Positions 9,361-19,100 of a stretch of DNA of 64,000 nucleotides are shown here, piece after piece; position 1 is the first letter of the stretch, and the number at the start of each line of letters is the position of its first letter. The stretch covers positions 4,464,001 through 4,528,000 of the forward strand of contig JAPFFF010000004.1 in assembly GCA_039105265.1 (NCBI GenBank). Reading direction: 5' to 3'. A program made the translations under genes and the position numbers. The stretch comes from Tritrichomonas musculus (taxonomy: Eukaryota; Parabasalia; Tritrichomonadida; Tritrichomonadidae). Below the pieces are notes generated by a model. It was not told the origin of the DNA. It was given only the letters and a program-made list of their open reading frames with translations, and made no database searches.

Positions 9361-9558
9361 TTGCTTCGAACTTATAGCTGTTTTAATAAGCTTAACACAA
9401 GACAACTAAATAAAAACTATCCATTAAACGGCTATAGGTTTATGAAACGAGGCGATACATTAACAATATACAAAACAATAGAGAAAACAGATAAAGAAAC
9501 CAATAAACACGAATCGATAGAAGATATAACCAATAGATTGGAAACATTAGAAGAATGA
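9361..9558 (+). pseudogene. Element-associated fragment, unknown
   Basis: An open stretch of about 65 codons lacking an ATG start. It reads as a basic helical segment (RTYSCFNKLNTRQLNKNYP) followed by a Glu/Lys-rich tail likely to form a coiled coil (SIEDITNRLETLEE). Further coiled-coil-like sequence continues in the neighbourhood to about 9700. Not recognised; a fossil of the decayed block. Confidence 0.3.
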
Positions 9559-9724
9559 CTTCGAGAACTCACCAAAAAATACGAACACGAATTAATTACT
9601 ATTCGAACAAATTTAAGTATAATATTAATAAGATTAACGAAATTAAAGATTCTCTTAATAAAGTTATTAATAATATTAACCAAATGCTAAACCAAAAATA
9701 AAATATTATTAATTGGTTTTATTT

Positions 9725-10042
9725 TTATATCGTAAACGTTGGCGTGTGCATAGATTCCAATATATCCGAATATTTAATTTCTGGAAAGAATAGATTACGA
9801 TACTTGTTTAAGAACAGGAAAGGAAACGTACAACAATAACTTCCGCAAAAAGTGGAGAATCGATAAACATCTTCGAATTCGTCTTTTATTAAAACATATT
9901 TATTAAAATCGTAGACGACAGCACTAGGAAACTTATAAATGCTTTGGCACTTATCTTTTCTATCGATGTATTCCATTGGTAAACTCTCTGTTCCTTGTTC
10001 CTCTGTTGCATGTGTTTCGTTGTTGTTCGTTTGTGGTTGCAT
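9725..10042 (-). CDS. Small element-associated protein, unknown
   Basis: A 105-residue frame from the ATG at 10042; the frame extends slightly further upstream without an ATG. The N-terminus is Thr/Asn/Gln/Glu-rich. The C-terminal half is aromatic and hydrophobic (FCGSYCCTFPFLFLNKYRN). The ending resembles that of 8786-9085. No known family. Codon use matches the rest of the 7.6-10.1 kb block. Confidence 0.35.
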   Translation of the reverse strand: MQPQTNNNETHATEEQGTESLPMEYIDRKDKCQSIYKFPSAVVYDFNKYVLIKDEFEDVYRFSTFCGSYCCTFPFLFLNKYRNLFFPEIKYSDILESMHTPTFTI

Positions 10043-10163
10043 TTGTAGAACGAATAAAAAAAAACAATATTGTTTAAACGAAAACACATTAATTGTGTTT
10101 CGTTGGTTGTTTGTTCACAAATGGAAAGACAAAAACAAAAATATTATTAATTTTGTTTTTTAG

Positions 10164-10310
10164 CCGCAGGTCTTCGTGTCGCATGTCGTCGTTTTGGTCT
10201 CTTATGATGGTCTTGCTGTTCGTGAGTCTCTTATTGAAGACATCAACAGACTCAAAAATAAAGTGCATCAACTTGAGAATGAATTGAGCTCATTAAACAA
10301 CTCTTCATAA
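10164..10310 (+). pseudogene. Remnant resembling an S74-type tail-fibre C-terminus (copy 2)
   Basis: A 48-codon piece whose residues include VSYDGLAVRESLIEDINRLK, followed by a coiled-coil tail (NKVHQLENELSSLNN). This resembles the end of the intramolecular chaperone (peptidase S74) of fibre proteins, where a VSY-x-GL motif leads into a C-terminal helix. It shares 21 of 22 bases (10264-10285) with copy 1 at 7231-7252. Fossil; broken. Confidence 0.4.
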
Positions 10311-11516
10311 ACTGTTCATCATCTATGACATCAATCTTTTATTTTTCATCATTTATTCAAATCTTCTACCCCTATTTTTGAATGAAATGCGAGCGAATTT
10401 TGAAAAAGTGGTGATTTTTTGAGTCATGGCGCCGATGATAGAGGTCTGTAAAATTAAGTCGCGAGGGGGTCACTTTTTACATATAAATATCAATTATACT
10501 AGTCAAATTATCAATACTTTAATAAAGAAGTAATGGCCGATTTCAAAGCGGGAGAAAAATATTCAAAATTCAATTATATTTTTAAAATTAAACAATTATG
10601 CAAATGTCATATATTTATTCCTCATGAAATAAAAAAAATTATTTTTTATGGCAATAGCTCAATTTTGTTTTCACAATGAGATAAATCCAAAATATATGAA
10701 AAAAAATCGATTTAACGTACATAAACGTATGAAAAATATAACCACATAAACTTTTTCAAAACGAAAACTTTTTAAATACAAAAAATTAAATTCAATTAGA
10801 CGATTCAAATTTATTTTTTATCAATAAATTGAGAGTTTTTATTAATTGACATTTTATCACCGCAATTCTAAAAATTCAATATTTTATGGGGTATTTTATA
10901 AATGAAATAAAATTACTATATCTTAATAAAATAATAAGAAATGGTTTTAAATGCATCTTATTAATATTATTTAATATGTATAAATATGAAAAATAAAAAA
11001 ATAAAAAAAAAAACTAATAGATTTTAATTTTAAAATATTTTTTAAAAAATAATTAAATAAAAAAATTGATATTACTAATGGGCATGCATTTAATATTTAA
11101 TAAAAATGATTTTTTAAGGCCAAATTAATCTTAAAATTCAAAATATTTAGTATTTAGTAAAATGATCATCACAATTTTTTTGATCTAGCATACTTATTGA
11201 AATAAAAATATTTCTCTTATGTATCAAAAACAAGATAAAGAAGTACTGTCAGAAGAGTTTTGATTTTTATTTTCAATCATATTATCTCCAAATATCTGTG
11301 AATTTATTATTTGTAAAAGCAAAAATTATCAATCATGCACTTTTTTCGAGACCAACACAATCTTGTTCAAGCCTAATTTTAATGTTTTAAAAAATGAATG
11401 ATCTTGAAAAAAGCAACTTTTTACCTCCGATGAAAAAAGTAAACGATTTCAACAGGGTTTTAAATTGAATTAAAAATTGAAAATTATACAAATTTCAAAC
11501 TAAGACATAGTATATA
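10311..11516. other. Intergenic, right end of element and AT-rich spacer
   Basis: About 1.2 kb without a gene. The patch at about 10425-10480 (GGCGCCGATGATAGAGG; GTCGCGAGGGGG) is GC-richer than everything around it and may mark the element boundary or terminal repeat. The remainder is very AT-rich, with A- and T-runs and nothing recognisable. Confidence 0.6.
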
Positions 11517-12029
11517 ATGGATATTTCAATTCCCAATGATTTAGAAACACCATTAACAGATGATAATTTTAAAAATCTAACTTCTGAACGATCAGATAGA
11601 TTGAATGAACTTTTAATAGAACAACTTAACGCACGCGACATAATTAATAGAGAGTCACAGGAAAGAATTGACGAATTTCTTCAAGGTACCCAATCAGAAG
11701 TTAATTTTGATCCATCTTATATTGAATTTTTCAGAGAAAGCCAGGAAAGAATTGAATCTCTAAAAAAATTATACCAAAGACTCCAAGATGGAGAAAAGCC
11801 TCAACAAAAAGAAATTGAAGAATTAAATCGGCGAATTGAAAGTGCTTCTTCTTTTTTTACTGGAATTAATGAAGCATTGTCATCAAATTTAAATACAATT
11901 GAAACAAAAACAAATTCTCTAATTAGAGAATTACAGCGTCTAAGCACTACATACGAAAATGAATTAATTACAAACAGAGATCGTAAAAAGAGGCTTGAAG
12001 ATTTGAAAAAGCAAAAACAAAATCAATGA
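11517..12029 (+). CDS. Coiled-coil protein, unknown function
   Basis: A 170-residue, almost entirely helical protein. An acidic N-terminal segment (residues 1-20) is followed by long Glu/Arg/Leu-rich helices with heptad-like spacing; RESQERIDEF and RESQERIESL are an internal repeat about 33 residues apart. The last 20 residues are basic (NRDRKKRLEDLKKQKQNQ). No signal peptide or membrane segment. It is the first clear host gene to the right of the virus-like element and points towards the CFAP20 gene, ending 78 nt from it. It could be a cytoskeletal or complex-scaffold subunit, but no family is recognised. Confidence 0.75.
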   Translation: MDISIPNDLETPLTDDNFKNLTSERSDRLNELLIEQLNARDIINRESQERIDEFLQGTQSEVNFDPSYIEFFRESQERIESLKKLYQRLQDGEKPQQKEIEELNRRIESASSFFTGINEALSSNLNTIETKTNSLIRELQRLSTTYENELITNRDRKKRLEDLKKQKQNQ

Positions 12030-12106
12030 TTAGAATGTTTGAAAAATATAATTCTTATTTAAAAAAATATCTTTGATTATTTTTATACTTGAAAATCATA
12101 ACTTTT

Positions 12107-12685
12107 TTATTCTTCATCTTCATTCTTTGTTGGAATTAATCTATATTCAGGAGGAACTTCATCTTCAGTGTACAAACGATCACTAAAGTAAATACGACGA
12201 ATTCGACAATTCGCAAAAACGCTGACACGGATAGTTTCTATGTAGTTGGTTCCGTATGCACGACGTGTGAAATCTGATAAGTTGAATTGAATCTGATTCC
12301 AACCAGGATCAAGCCTCATTGGTAAGGTACAAACAAATGGCTTAACCCTGGTTTTTGATTGATAATTTGAAGCACGGAATCGTCTTCTCATATTCATATC
12401 ATCAAGAACTTGAATTTCAAAGGTAAAGTATTTCTTTAAATATTTGAGAACAAGAACAAGGAAAGGAAGTTTGATAGCTAGTTCATCTTTTGGATCTTTT
12501 GGACATGTAACATATGTATTATTTACATTTGTACTTACGATTTCAACAACACAGCTTCTAATGTCTTGATCTGTGATACGCTTAATATAACCATTTTCAA
12601 CATGGCTATCCCAAATACTAAGAGGTTTTGATCCAACTGAATAAAAAAGGTTTAGGAAACCTGCTTGATATCTGTCTCGAAACAT
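12107..12685 (-). CDS. CFAP20: CFAP20 / BUG22 family ciliary protein
   Basis: A 192-residue protein matching the strongly conserved CFAP20 (Bug22, formerly DUF667) family, an inner-junction component of axonemal doublet microtubules. It opens with [20 protein letters not shown], and [14 protein letters not shown], the CPKDP loop, [16 protein letters not shown] and [21 protein letters not shown] segments follow in the family order. The length agrees with the usual 190 or so residues. The acidic C-terminus (NEDEE) is common in protist members. The protein would work in the four or five flagella of a trichomonad. Confidence 0.95.
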   Translation of the reverse strand: MFRDRYQAGFLNLFYSVGSKPLSIWDSHVENGYIKRITDQDIRSCVVEIVSTNVNNTYVTCPKDPKDELAIKLPFLVLVLKYLKKYFTFEIQVLDDMNMRRRFRASNYQSKTRVKPFVCTLPMRLDPGWNQIQFNLSDFTRRAYGTNYIETIRVSVFANCRIRRIYFSDRLYTEDEVPPEYRLIPTKNEDEE

Positions 12686-12778
12686 TTTTTTTTTAGATCT
12701 TATCCGTTATTTCCGGAGTTACTTTCAATTGAATTTTTTGATTAAATTGTGAGTTTCTAACCAAATAATAATTTTCGA

Positions 12779-14296
12779 ATGATATTCTTTTTTTCATTTT
12801 TCACAATAATATCAAGCAGAAAACATAAAAAAGAGTATACAAAAGATAATGATGCAGTTCATTATATGAGAGAACTTGAATTTAGAAATACAATTGATCA
12901 ATACGATTTAGCACTTGTTTTATTTTTCAAGAAAGATGTAGAAGAATGTAAAAAAATTTTACCCGGGTATCGACTTGCCGCACACAAATCAATTGGTAAA
13001 GCTGATTTCATTGCTGTTACAGCTAAATCTGCTGCTGATTTATGTGATGAACTTGGCGTTGACACTTTCCCCACAATATTTTCTTTTAGGAATGGCCATT
13101 TTGTTGAAAAGCTCAACAGAACTACAGCAAAAGAATTATATGAATATGTGAAATCTGTTACCTCAGCTAAATATAAATATATTCATGATTCAGAGCTTGT
13201 TGAAGAAACTCTTCTCAAAAAAGATGTTACTCTTGTTATTGCAGTTGAAGCAGTTGATGCCAGAATGGATAAACTGCTTGATGAAATAACAACCAAATTT
13301 TTCAATGATATTCAAATTGTTATTGCAACCAACTCAGAAATAGCTAATAAGTTTCACATATCTGACTTTCCATCCATTACAATATTGCGGAATCAAGATG
13401 ATGGAAATGTCAAATTTAGTGGAAATCCTTTCAAGGCAACATTCAAGTCTTTATCTGATTTTGTACAAAAGAATATTAAACCTCGATATAGGTTAATGAA
13501 ATCAACGACCGAAATCAACGACAGATTATGCTTTGTTGCCTTATTTGATACAACAAATACAAATGATACTATTTTTGCGAAAGAAGTTCTCGAGCGCGTA
13601 TCAGCTGATCATAATGAAGAATTTTCTATATGGTATGCAGATGCTCTTCAATTACGAAGAAATCTAACTTCAATGCTTATCAATAATTATCACCTTCCTT
13701 TTTTTATGTTTATTAGAAAAGATAGATTTGGATATGTCAAATATATTTTTAAAGGGAAACCATCGCCAGCTGCACTCTCAGCTTTCTGGTCAGATCAATT
13801 ACGTGGTCGAAATACTCCAACATTAGTTGATTCACCAGTTGAAAAGAACAGTTCATTTGTTAAACGAAGCCTCCTCAAATATTTAATGGGGACAGAATTA
13901 TTTGATGCTCTCAGGAAAGATAAGTCAAAAGATTATATTGTTAACTTTGTAGGCCATCCTTGCCTTCATTGTGACGCTATTGATGATCTTTTCAATGAAA
14001 CAGCAGGTTGGGCAAAATCAAATGGCGTTCGAGATGTTGTCTTTGCAAGAGTTAATGCGTCTTGTAACGATATACCAAATTCTGTTTGGAGAAATGAGAC
14101 ATTCCCCTATGGTTGGTTCTTCCCAGCTAAAAATAGAAGTGCCGCTTTTCCAATTGGTAAAAGAAGACAATTATATTGGATGGTACAACTTCTTGTTGAT
14201 AATTGTACCACTCCAGTTACAGCACCTATGCCACCAAAGCCTTCAAAAACACCCGGCCCTATTAGGACTTCTCTTCCTCCAGGTAGTGAATTATGA
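12779..14296 (+). CDS. Protein disulfide isomerase-like protein with multiple thioredoxin folds
   Basis: A 505-residue secretory protein. A hydrophobic N-terminus (IFFFSFFTIISS) looks like a signal peptide. About four thioredoxin-like folds follow. The first (about 30-130) keeps the cis-proline region (VDTFPTIFSF) but has EECKK where a CGHC active site would be. Two middle domains lack cysteine pairs. The last (about 385-470) has a CLHC pair (FVGHPCLHCDAI). The a-b-b'-a' order is that of PDI, with only the second active site intact. There is no KDEL-type ending; it finishes in a Pro-rich tail (PPKPSKTPGPIR). Likely role: oxidative folding or chaperoning in the ER. Divergent upstream from CFAP20 by 93 nt. 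Confidence 0.8.
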   Translation: MIFFFSFFTIISSRKHKKEYTKDNDAVHYMRELEFRNTIDQYDLALVLFFKKDVEECKKILPGYRLAAHKSIGKADFIAVTAKSAADLCDELGVDTFPTIFSFRNGHFVEKLNRTTAKELYEYVKSVTSAKYKYIHDSELVEETLLKKDVTLVIAVEAVDARMDKLLDEITTKFFNDIQIVIATNSEIANKFHISDFPSITILRNQDDGNVKFSGNPFKATFKSLSDFVQKNIKPRYRLMKSTTEINDRLCFVALFDTTNTNDTIFAKEVLERVSADHNEEFSIWYADALQLRRNLTSMLINNYHLPFFMFIRKDRFGYVKYIFKGKPSPAALSAFWSDQLRGRNTPTLVDSPVEKNSSFVKRSLLKYLMGTELFDALRKDKSKDYIVNFVGHPCLHCDAIDDLFNETAGWAKSNGVRDVVFARVNASCNDIPNSVWRNETFPYGWFFPAKNRSAAFPIGKRRQLYWMVQLLVDNCTTPVTAPMPPKPSKTPGPIRTSLPPGSEL

Positions 14297-14695
14297 TTTA
14301 ATAAAATTAATAGATAGATGTCAAAAATCACATTTTATAATTCTAATTTATACAAGAGCAAAAATAATCAGAAGAATGTAATTATATATGATTAAACAGT
14401 AATCTTATATTAATATTTTTTGTTGATGATAATTTTCCATAAACTCATTATTAGAAATCAACAAACCTATTTTTCCCCACCAATAAATTGATTCATTTAC
14501 TCTCCAATATAGATACAAATGGCTATCGTTAATGAACATTGAAAGCATTTGTTTTGCTTATATAATATAATTATTTTCAAAATATAAAATATAATTAAAA
14601 AAAAAATACATATATGTATAATTATTTATTCACAAAAATCCGCAAAATTGGAATTTTACACTACCAACTTATAATCTTTACCTATTATATTCTGA
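14297..14695. other. Intergenic spacer
   Basis: About 400 nt between the ends of two convergent genes. AT-rich, with A-runs; nothing recognisable. Confidence 0.6.
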
Positions 14696-15907
14696 TCATT
14701 GAGGTGGTGGGTCATCGTTTTGATCAGAGTCGGAATCATATTCTTTGGGATTATCTTGAATTATTTCTTCTTCTTCTAGATCTTCTGTGAACCACATCAA
14801 AAAATCTTTATCGAAAGGGATTTCCTTTTCAATTTTTGGATTTTTCTTCAAATAAATATTAATTTCTTCAATTGGAAGTGTTTCATCATCTTCACTATCA
14901 TTATCGTTATCATCGTCGTCATCATCATCACTTGACATGATTTTTAAGTTTTTGAATGTTTCTGAAACATCATTTTTACAAATTGATGTATAAAGCGTAA
15001 TATCTTTAATGGTTTTTATTTCATCAAGTTTATTTCGTAATAAACCAACAATTTTATTAGCAAAAAACTTTTCCAAAGCTGGTTTACCTAAATCTGTTAA
15101 ACTTCTTCCAATTCCACCAATAACAAATGATCGATGCGCCATTTCATAAACACAAGAGAGAAGAATTTGACTGTAGCCTTTTCTTTGATATGGTGGCAAT
15201 ATAACAATTTCATACAAAATAATATTTCCATCCCAGTTTGTTGGTCTTGATAAAAAACCAACAGGATGAGCTCCATTCTTATCACATTCACAAAGAATTA
15301 AAAAAGAAACATTGTCAATCATATAACTTAAGACGCTTTCATCCAGAAATAATTTACAGAGTAGGAAAAGTGATTGACAACATATCCTATCAGTTGCTGA
15401 TGATATTTCGAAAATACTAATTGATCCTTTTCTATAAATTTCAAATCCCTTTGGGCGACAATCTTTTTCAGCGTGGAAATGGCATTTGAACATATTAGGC
15501 GAGGAGAAATATTTAAAACAATACTCACATATAAATAAATGGCGAGACTTGCAAAATTCGGAAGGATATGGGGAAAAATACCATGAGTCAATTTCATAAT
15601 CACCGATTCGGATTGAGTCAATATTACGTATTGGTTTACTCTGGTTCGAATCACTGGTATTTGCGGCATTATTAAGATTTTTTTTCATTTCAGTCTTTTG
15701 AGGAAAATTAATAATTGGATTTTTTGAAGCATCAGTATCATGCGAAAGTTGAGTTAATGGAACCCATTCATCAAGTCTTTTATCGAAGTTATTAAATCGA
15801 ACATAAGCATATATACCTTTTTGAATTTCTAGTATTTCACCTTTTTCGTTTTTATTTGAATATTTACTAGGAGATATAACATTTTCTCCAATTTTAAAGA
15901 AATTCAT
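14696..15907 (-). CDS. MYST-family histone acetyltransferase, divergent catalytic site
   Basis: A 403-residue protein. Residues 1-60 look like a chromo-barrel (Tudor-knot) domain (NFFKIGENVISPSK; RFNNFDKRLDEWVPLTQL). The MYST domain follows: a C2HC zinc finger (LFICEYCFKYF...H...C, about 125-150), EIYRKGSISIFEI, LFLLCKLFLDESVLSY, and the acetyl-CoA loop ILPPYQRKGYSQ (about 235-247). By eye, the usual catalytic cysteine (ACILTLPP) is Glu here (EIVILPP), and the usual glutamate in PEKPLSDLG is Gly (IGRSLTDLG). An Asp-rich stretch (DDDDDDDNDND) and a further acidic tail end the protein. Expected in the nucleus; possible reduced or altered activity. Confidence 0.88.
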   Translation of the reverse strand: MNFFKIGENVISPSKYSNKNEKGEILEIQKGIYAYVRFNNFDKRLDEWVPLTQLSHDTDASKNPIINFPQKTEMKKNLNNAANTSDSNQSKPIRNIDSIRIGDYEIDSWYFSPYPSEFCKSRHLFICEYCFKYFSSPNMFKCHFHAEKDCRPKGFEIYRKGSISIFEISSATDRICCQSLFLLCKLFLDESVLSYMIDNVSFLILCECDKNGAHPVGFLSRPTNWDGNIILYEIVILPPYQRKGYSQILLSCVYEMAHRSFVIGGIGRSLTDLGKPALEKFFANKIVGLLRNKLDEIKTIKDITLYTSICKNDVSETFKNLKIMSSDDDDDDDNDNDSEDDETLPIEEINIYLKKNPKIEKEIPFDKDFLMWFTEDLEEEEIIQDNPKEYDSDSDQNDDPPPQ

Positions 15908-16169
15908 TGTTTCAAAACAATTATATCAAAGAATAAAAATTAAAAAGTATTTTTCTTTTCTTAAACTTTTTCAATACTAATGATTGAATACTTTTAAAAA
16001 GATTGAAATCCAATGACAAATTATAAGTTTATTTGCACCAACTTGTACTTCTGTTTCATACACTCAAAAAGATCTTATTTAAAATAATACACAAAGAGAA
16101 TTAGAAATGATATAAAATGACGATCAATTTTGAATGCAAATCAAACAATTCAATAGTTTATAAACTTTT

Positions 16170-19100
16170 ATGAATTACAGAGAGGATTTATTCGAAAATA
16201 TTTTTAAATCAATAAATAATACAAAAGACACAGGATTATATAAAACTTCAAGAAAATTCCCTATTCTTTCACCAGATACAATTGAAGAAAATTTTACCCT
16301 TGATAAAGATGAAGATAAAATAATTATAGAAGATCAAAATATTGGCAATATAATTATTGAAACAAGAGATCATGATCTTGAATTTATTAAACAATTGATT
16401 TCTTTTTACAAAAATAAAAAAATTAATACACTTGAACCAAGAAAAAAGAGACTTACTATATTAATTTTTATAAAAATTATTATAGAATTAGAATACAAAT
16501 TAAATTTGGAAGGCAATTATGATATATTATTTGATAATGACATTTTTCCATCTGATCCAACAACATCAGAATTGTTTGATTTTATACGAAAGATGAATTA
16601 TTTACTATATACTTTATTTTCGAATTTCGATATTAGCCAAAACAATGAAATGCTAAATACTTTAAAATCGATATGGGATAAAAATGAGATTAAATGGATA
16701 TATAATTTTTTCCCATTTTTTAATCAAATTATAAAGGATTATGATCAATCGATTTTTACAATTTTCACAAATTCCAGTTTTTATACAGAATCTTTTTTAT
16801 CCAAATCTGAAAAAGATCCTTTACTATTCAAATTTGTTTCAAAAATAACGGAATCGAATCCCAAAATAATTTTTGGCAACGAGAAAATATTAAATAATTT
16901 TGAAAACTATGTAAAATACAAAGAATGCCGGAAACCGTTAATAAGTTGGCTTTCAATTGGTCTCAAAATTTTTTCCAATTTTGATGTTGCTGATGAAAAC
17001 TTCAGGAAAATTATAAATAAAATTTTTTCACTTTTTCTGACAATTTTAACGTACGACAAATTTGAGGACTGTGAAAAAAGTGACGCCTTAGACATAATAA
17101 TTGACTCATTTTTACCAGTTGAAACGTCGATTCTTTCCACTTCAGAAATAGTCCATTCAATACTCTTTCAATTATCCACTTTTTCAGGGCTATCGACCGA
17201 TTATTATTTCAAATTTTTAAATTTCCTCACTGAATTGAATGACAAGTATGAAGTTTTCGACAACTCTTCTTATGATTCAATTTTTGAAAACCTTAAAAAA
17301 AGTGCCTTTCAAAAAGTTAACATTGAAAAATTGTGGGAGTTCACTTTAAAGAAAAGTTATGATAACAGCTTGAGTGACAACATATTGAATTGGCGGGGCA
17401 TTGAATTAATTCTATCGTATCATCAAGTAGATGAATTTCAAATTTTTGAGAGAATTGAGAAGCTTATGCACGTGAAGAGCAATCTCTATGAATTCCAGAA
17501 GGCCAAATTGACCAAGTTCATTGTAGATCATTTAATTGAAATCCAAAGTGATGTAAAATTGCTACAATTATATGTAATCACCTTAGAATTGATGATAACC
17601 GTTATTTTGACTGAAAAAGATTTGTTTGAAATTTTGAAATTAATCAAGTCAAACGAATTTGAGAAGTCAGTTGAAGTCATTCAAATATTTTTGAACATTT
17701 ATCAAAAGCAACGCGACATTTTTCATCCTTCCTCTTTCTTCAGGTTTGATAGAGAAAACCAACATCTTTATGGCCCCCTTAAAAAAGTTCTAGAAGCACA
17801 TTCAATTTGCTTTGCTTTTAGATTGACTCAAAAAGTTGATCAGACCACAAAAAACGAATTGTTCTCAATTCAGCTTCCTGACAAAAAGAAACTATTTTCA
17901 CTCTATCTTGTCAACAAGACTCTCAACATAGAAAATTCAGAGAACAATTCAATTCGACCACTTTTTGAGAATAATTCAATTTTGATGGATGAGTGGAATT
18001 TCATTGAAATTTTTGTGAACACCAAATTAACGAGCATTAAATTGAGGCTTAATCAGGTCGAACAATATATTGAATTTAAGTCAAATTCAAAGAATTTTTT
18101 TTCATTTTTAATTAAGAAAGAAAAACCGTTTTATGAATATCGGTTTGCTATTGAATCATCAATATTTGACTATTCAAATATATTTGTTATTCCATGCAAC
18201 ATTGAAAAGAAAGAAACATCTTCGTTCTATTCAATAATGACTGAAAATAACTTAGATTTGACAAAAGTGCCAAATTTCAATTATTGCCTGTACAGCACTG
18301 CTAAAGGAGGAGTCAACTCGAGTCATTGCAAATGTGTCAAAAATTACAATTTCAGTTCAGAAAATTCAAATGAAAATGAAGTCCACATGACTGTTGATTT
18401 CAAAGGAAGAACGATCACAAACATTGAAAATATTTTTGACTATAAAGATTCAATTGATGTCAAAAAGTTCTTCTTTTCACTTTTTGATAAGCTTGACTCA
18501 TCGTCTTCATTTAGTCAGGCTGTTGGCCAAACTTTTTTGTCAAAATTGTTGCAGTTTTTTGAGTCCTCAAAAATGATGAATCCGAAAGTGATTGAATTGT
18601 ATTCAATTCTATTGAATACAATTGATACGAAATTCATATCATTTTCAGAGATGTTGAAATTTTATGATTTGAGGGATTCGCTAATTTCTGATGAAATCAT
18701 TCGCCAATTCTATCAAAGTATCATATTCAATTTTCGATTGATTTCAAGGCTTCCTTCTGACATTCAATTAAATTTTTACGTTAATTCCCTAGCTTTTAAT
18801 TTTAGATATATAAATGCTAAGTCATTTGAGACAATCTTGTTTAAGGCAATTGAGTATTACGGTGAAGAGTCCGCTGTTTCGAATTCTGTTTGGAAAATGC
18901 TGTCAAAAATATGTGATCCAAATAATTTGAATGACATTGAACCGATTATTTCGGTAACGATGAATAGTCACATCTCGAATTATATCAAGGTCAAATGTGT
19001 GACCATTCTGACGGACACCATCACACAAATTGAGTCAAACGAACCCCTCAAAACTAAGAAGTTGTTTTCACTTTCTGTTTTCTTGACCAGTTTGGATTCA

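Larger units (their letters stand above)
1..10400. mobile_element. Maverick/Polinton-type virus-like element (right part)
   Basis: A protein-primed family B DNA polymerase and a packaging-type ATPase lie within 6 kb of each other among small unknown genes. That pairing defines Polintons/Mavericks, which are abundant in trichomonad genomes. The element runs off the left edge, so the integrase, left terminal repeat and probably the capsid and protease genes are not visible. The right edge is uncertain: the last recognisable piece ends near 10.31 kb, and an unusual GC-richer patch at about 10.42-10.48 kb could be the terminal repeat. The left 6.2 kb has long intact frames and looks whole where visible, suggesting a fairly young copy. 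The 7.3-10.3 kb part looks broken in several places and older. Confidence 0.8.
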
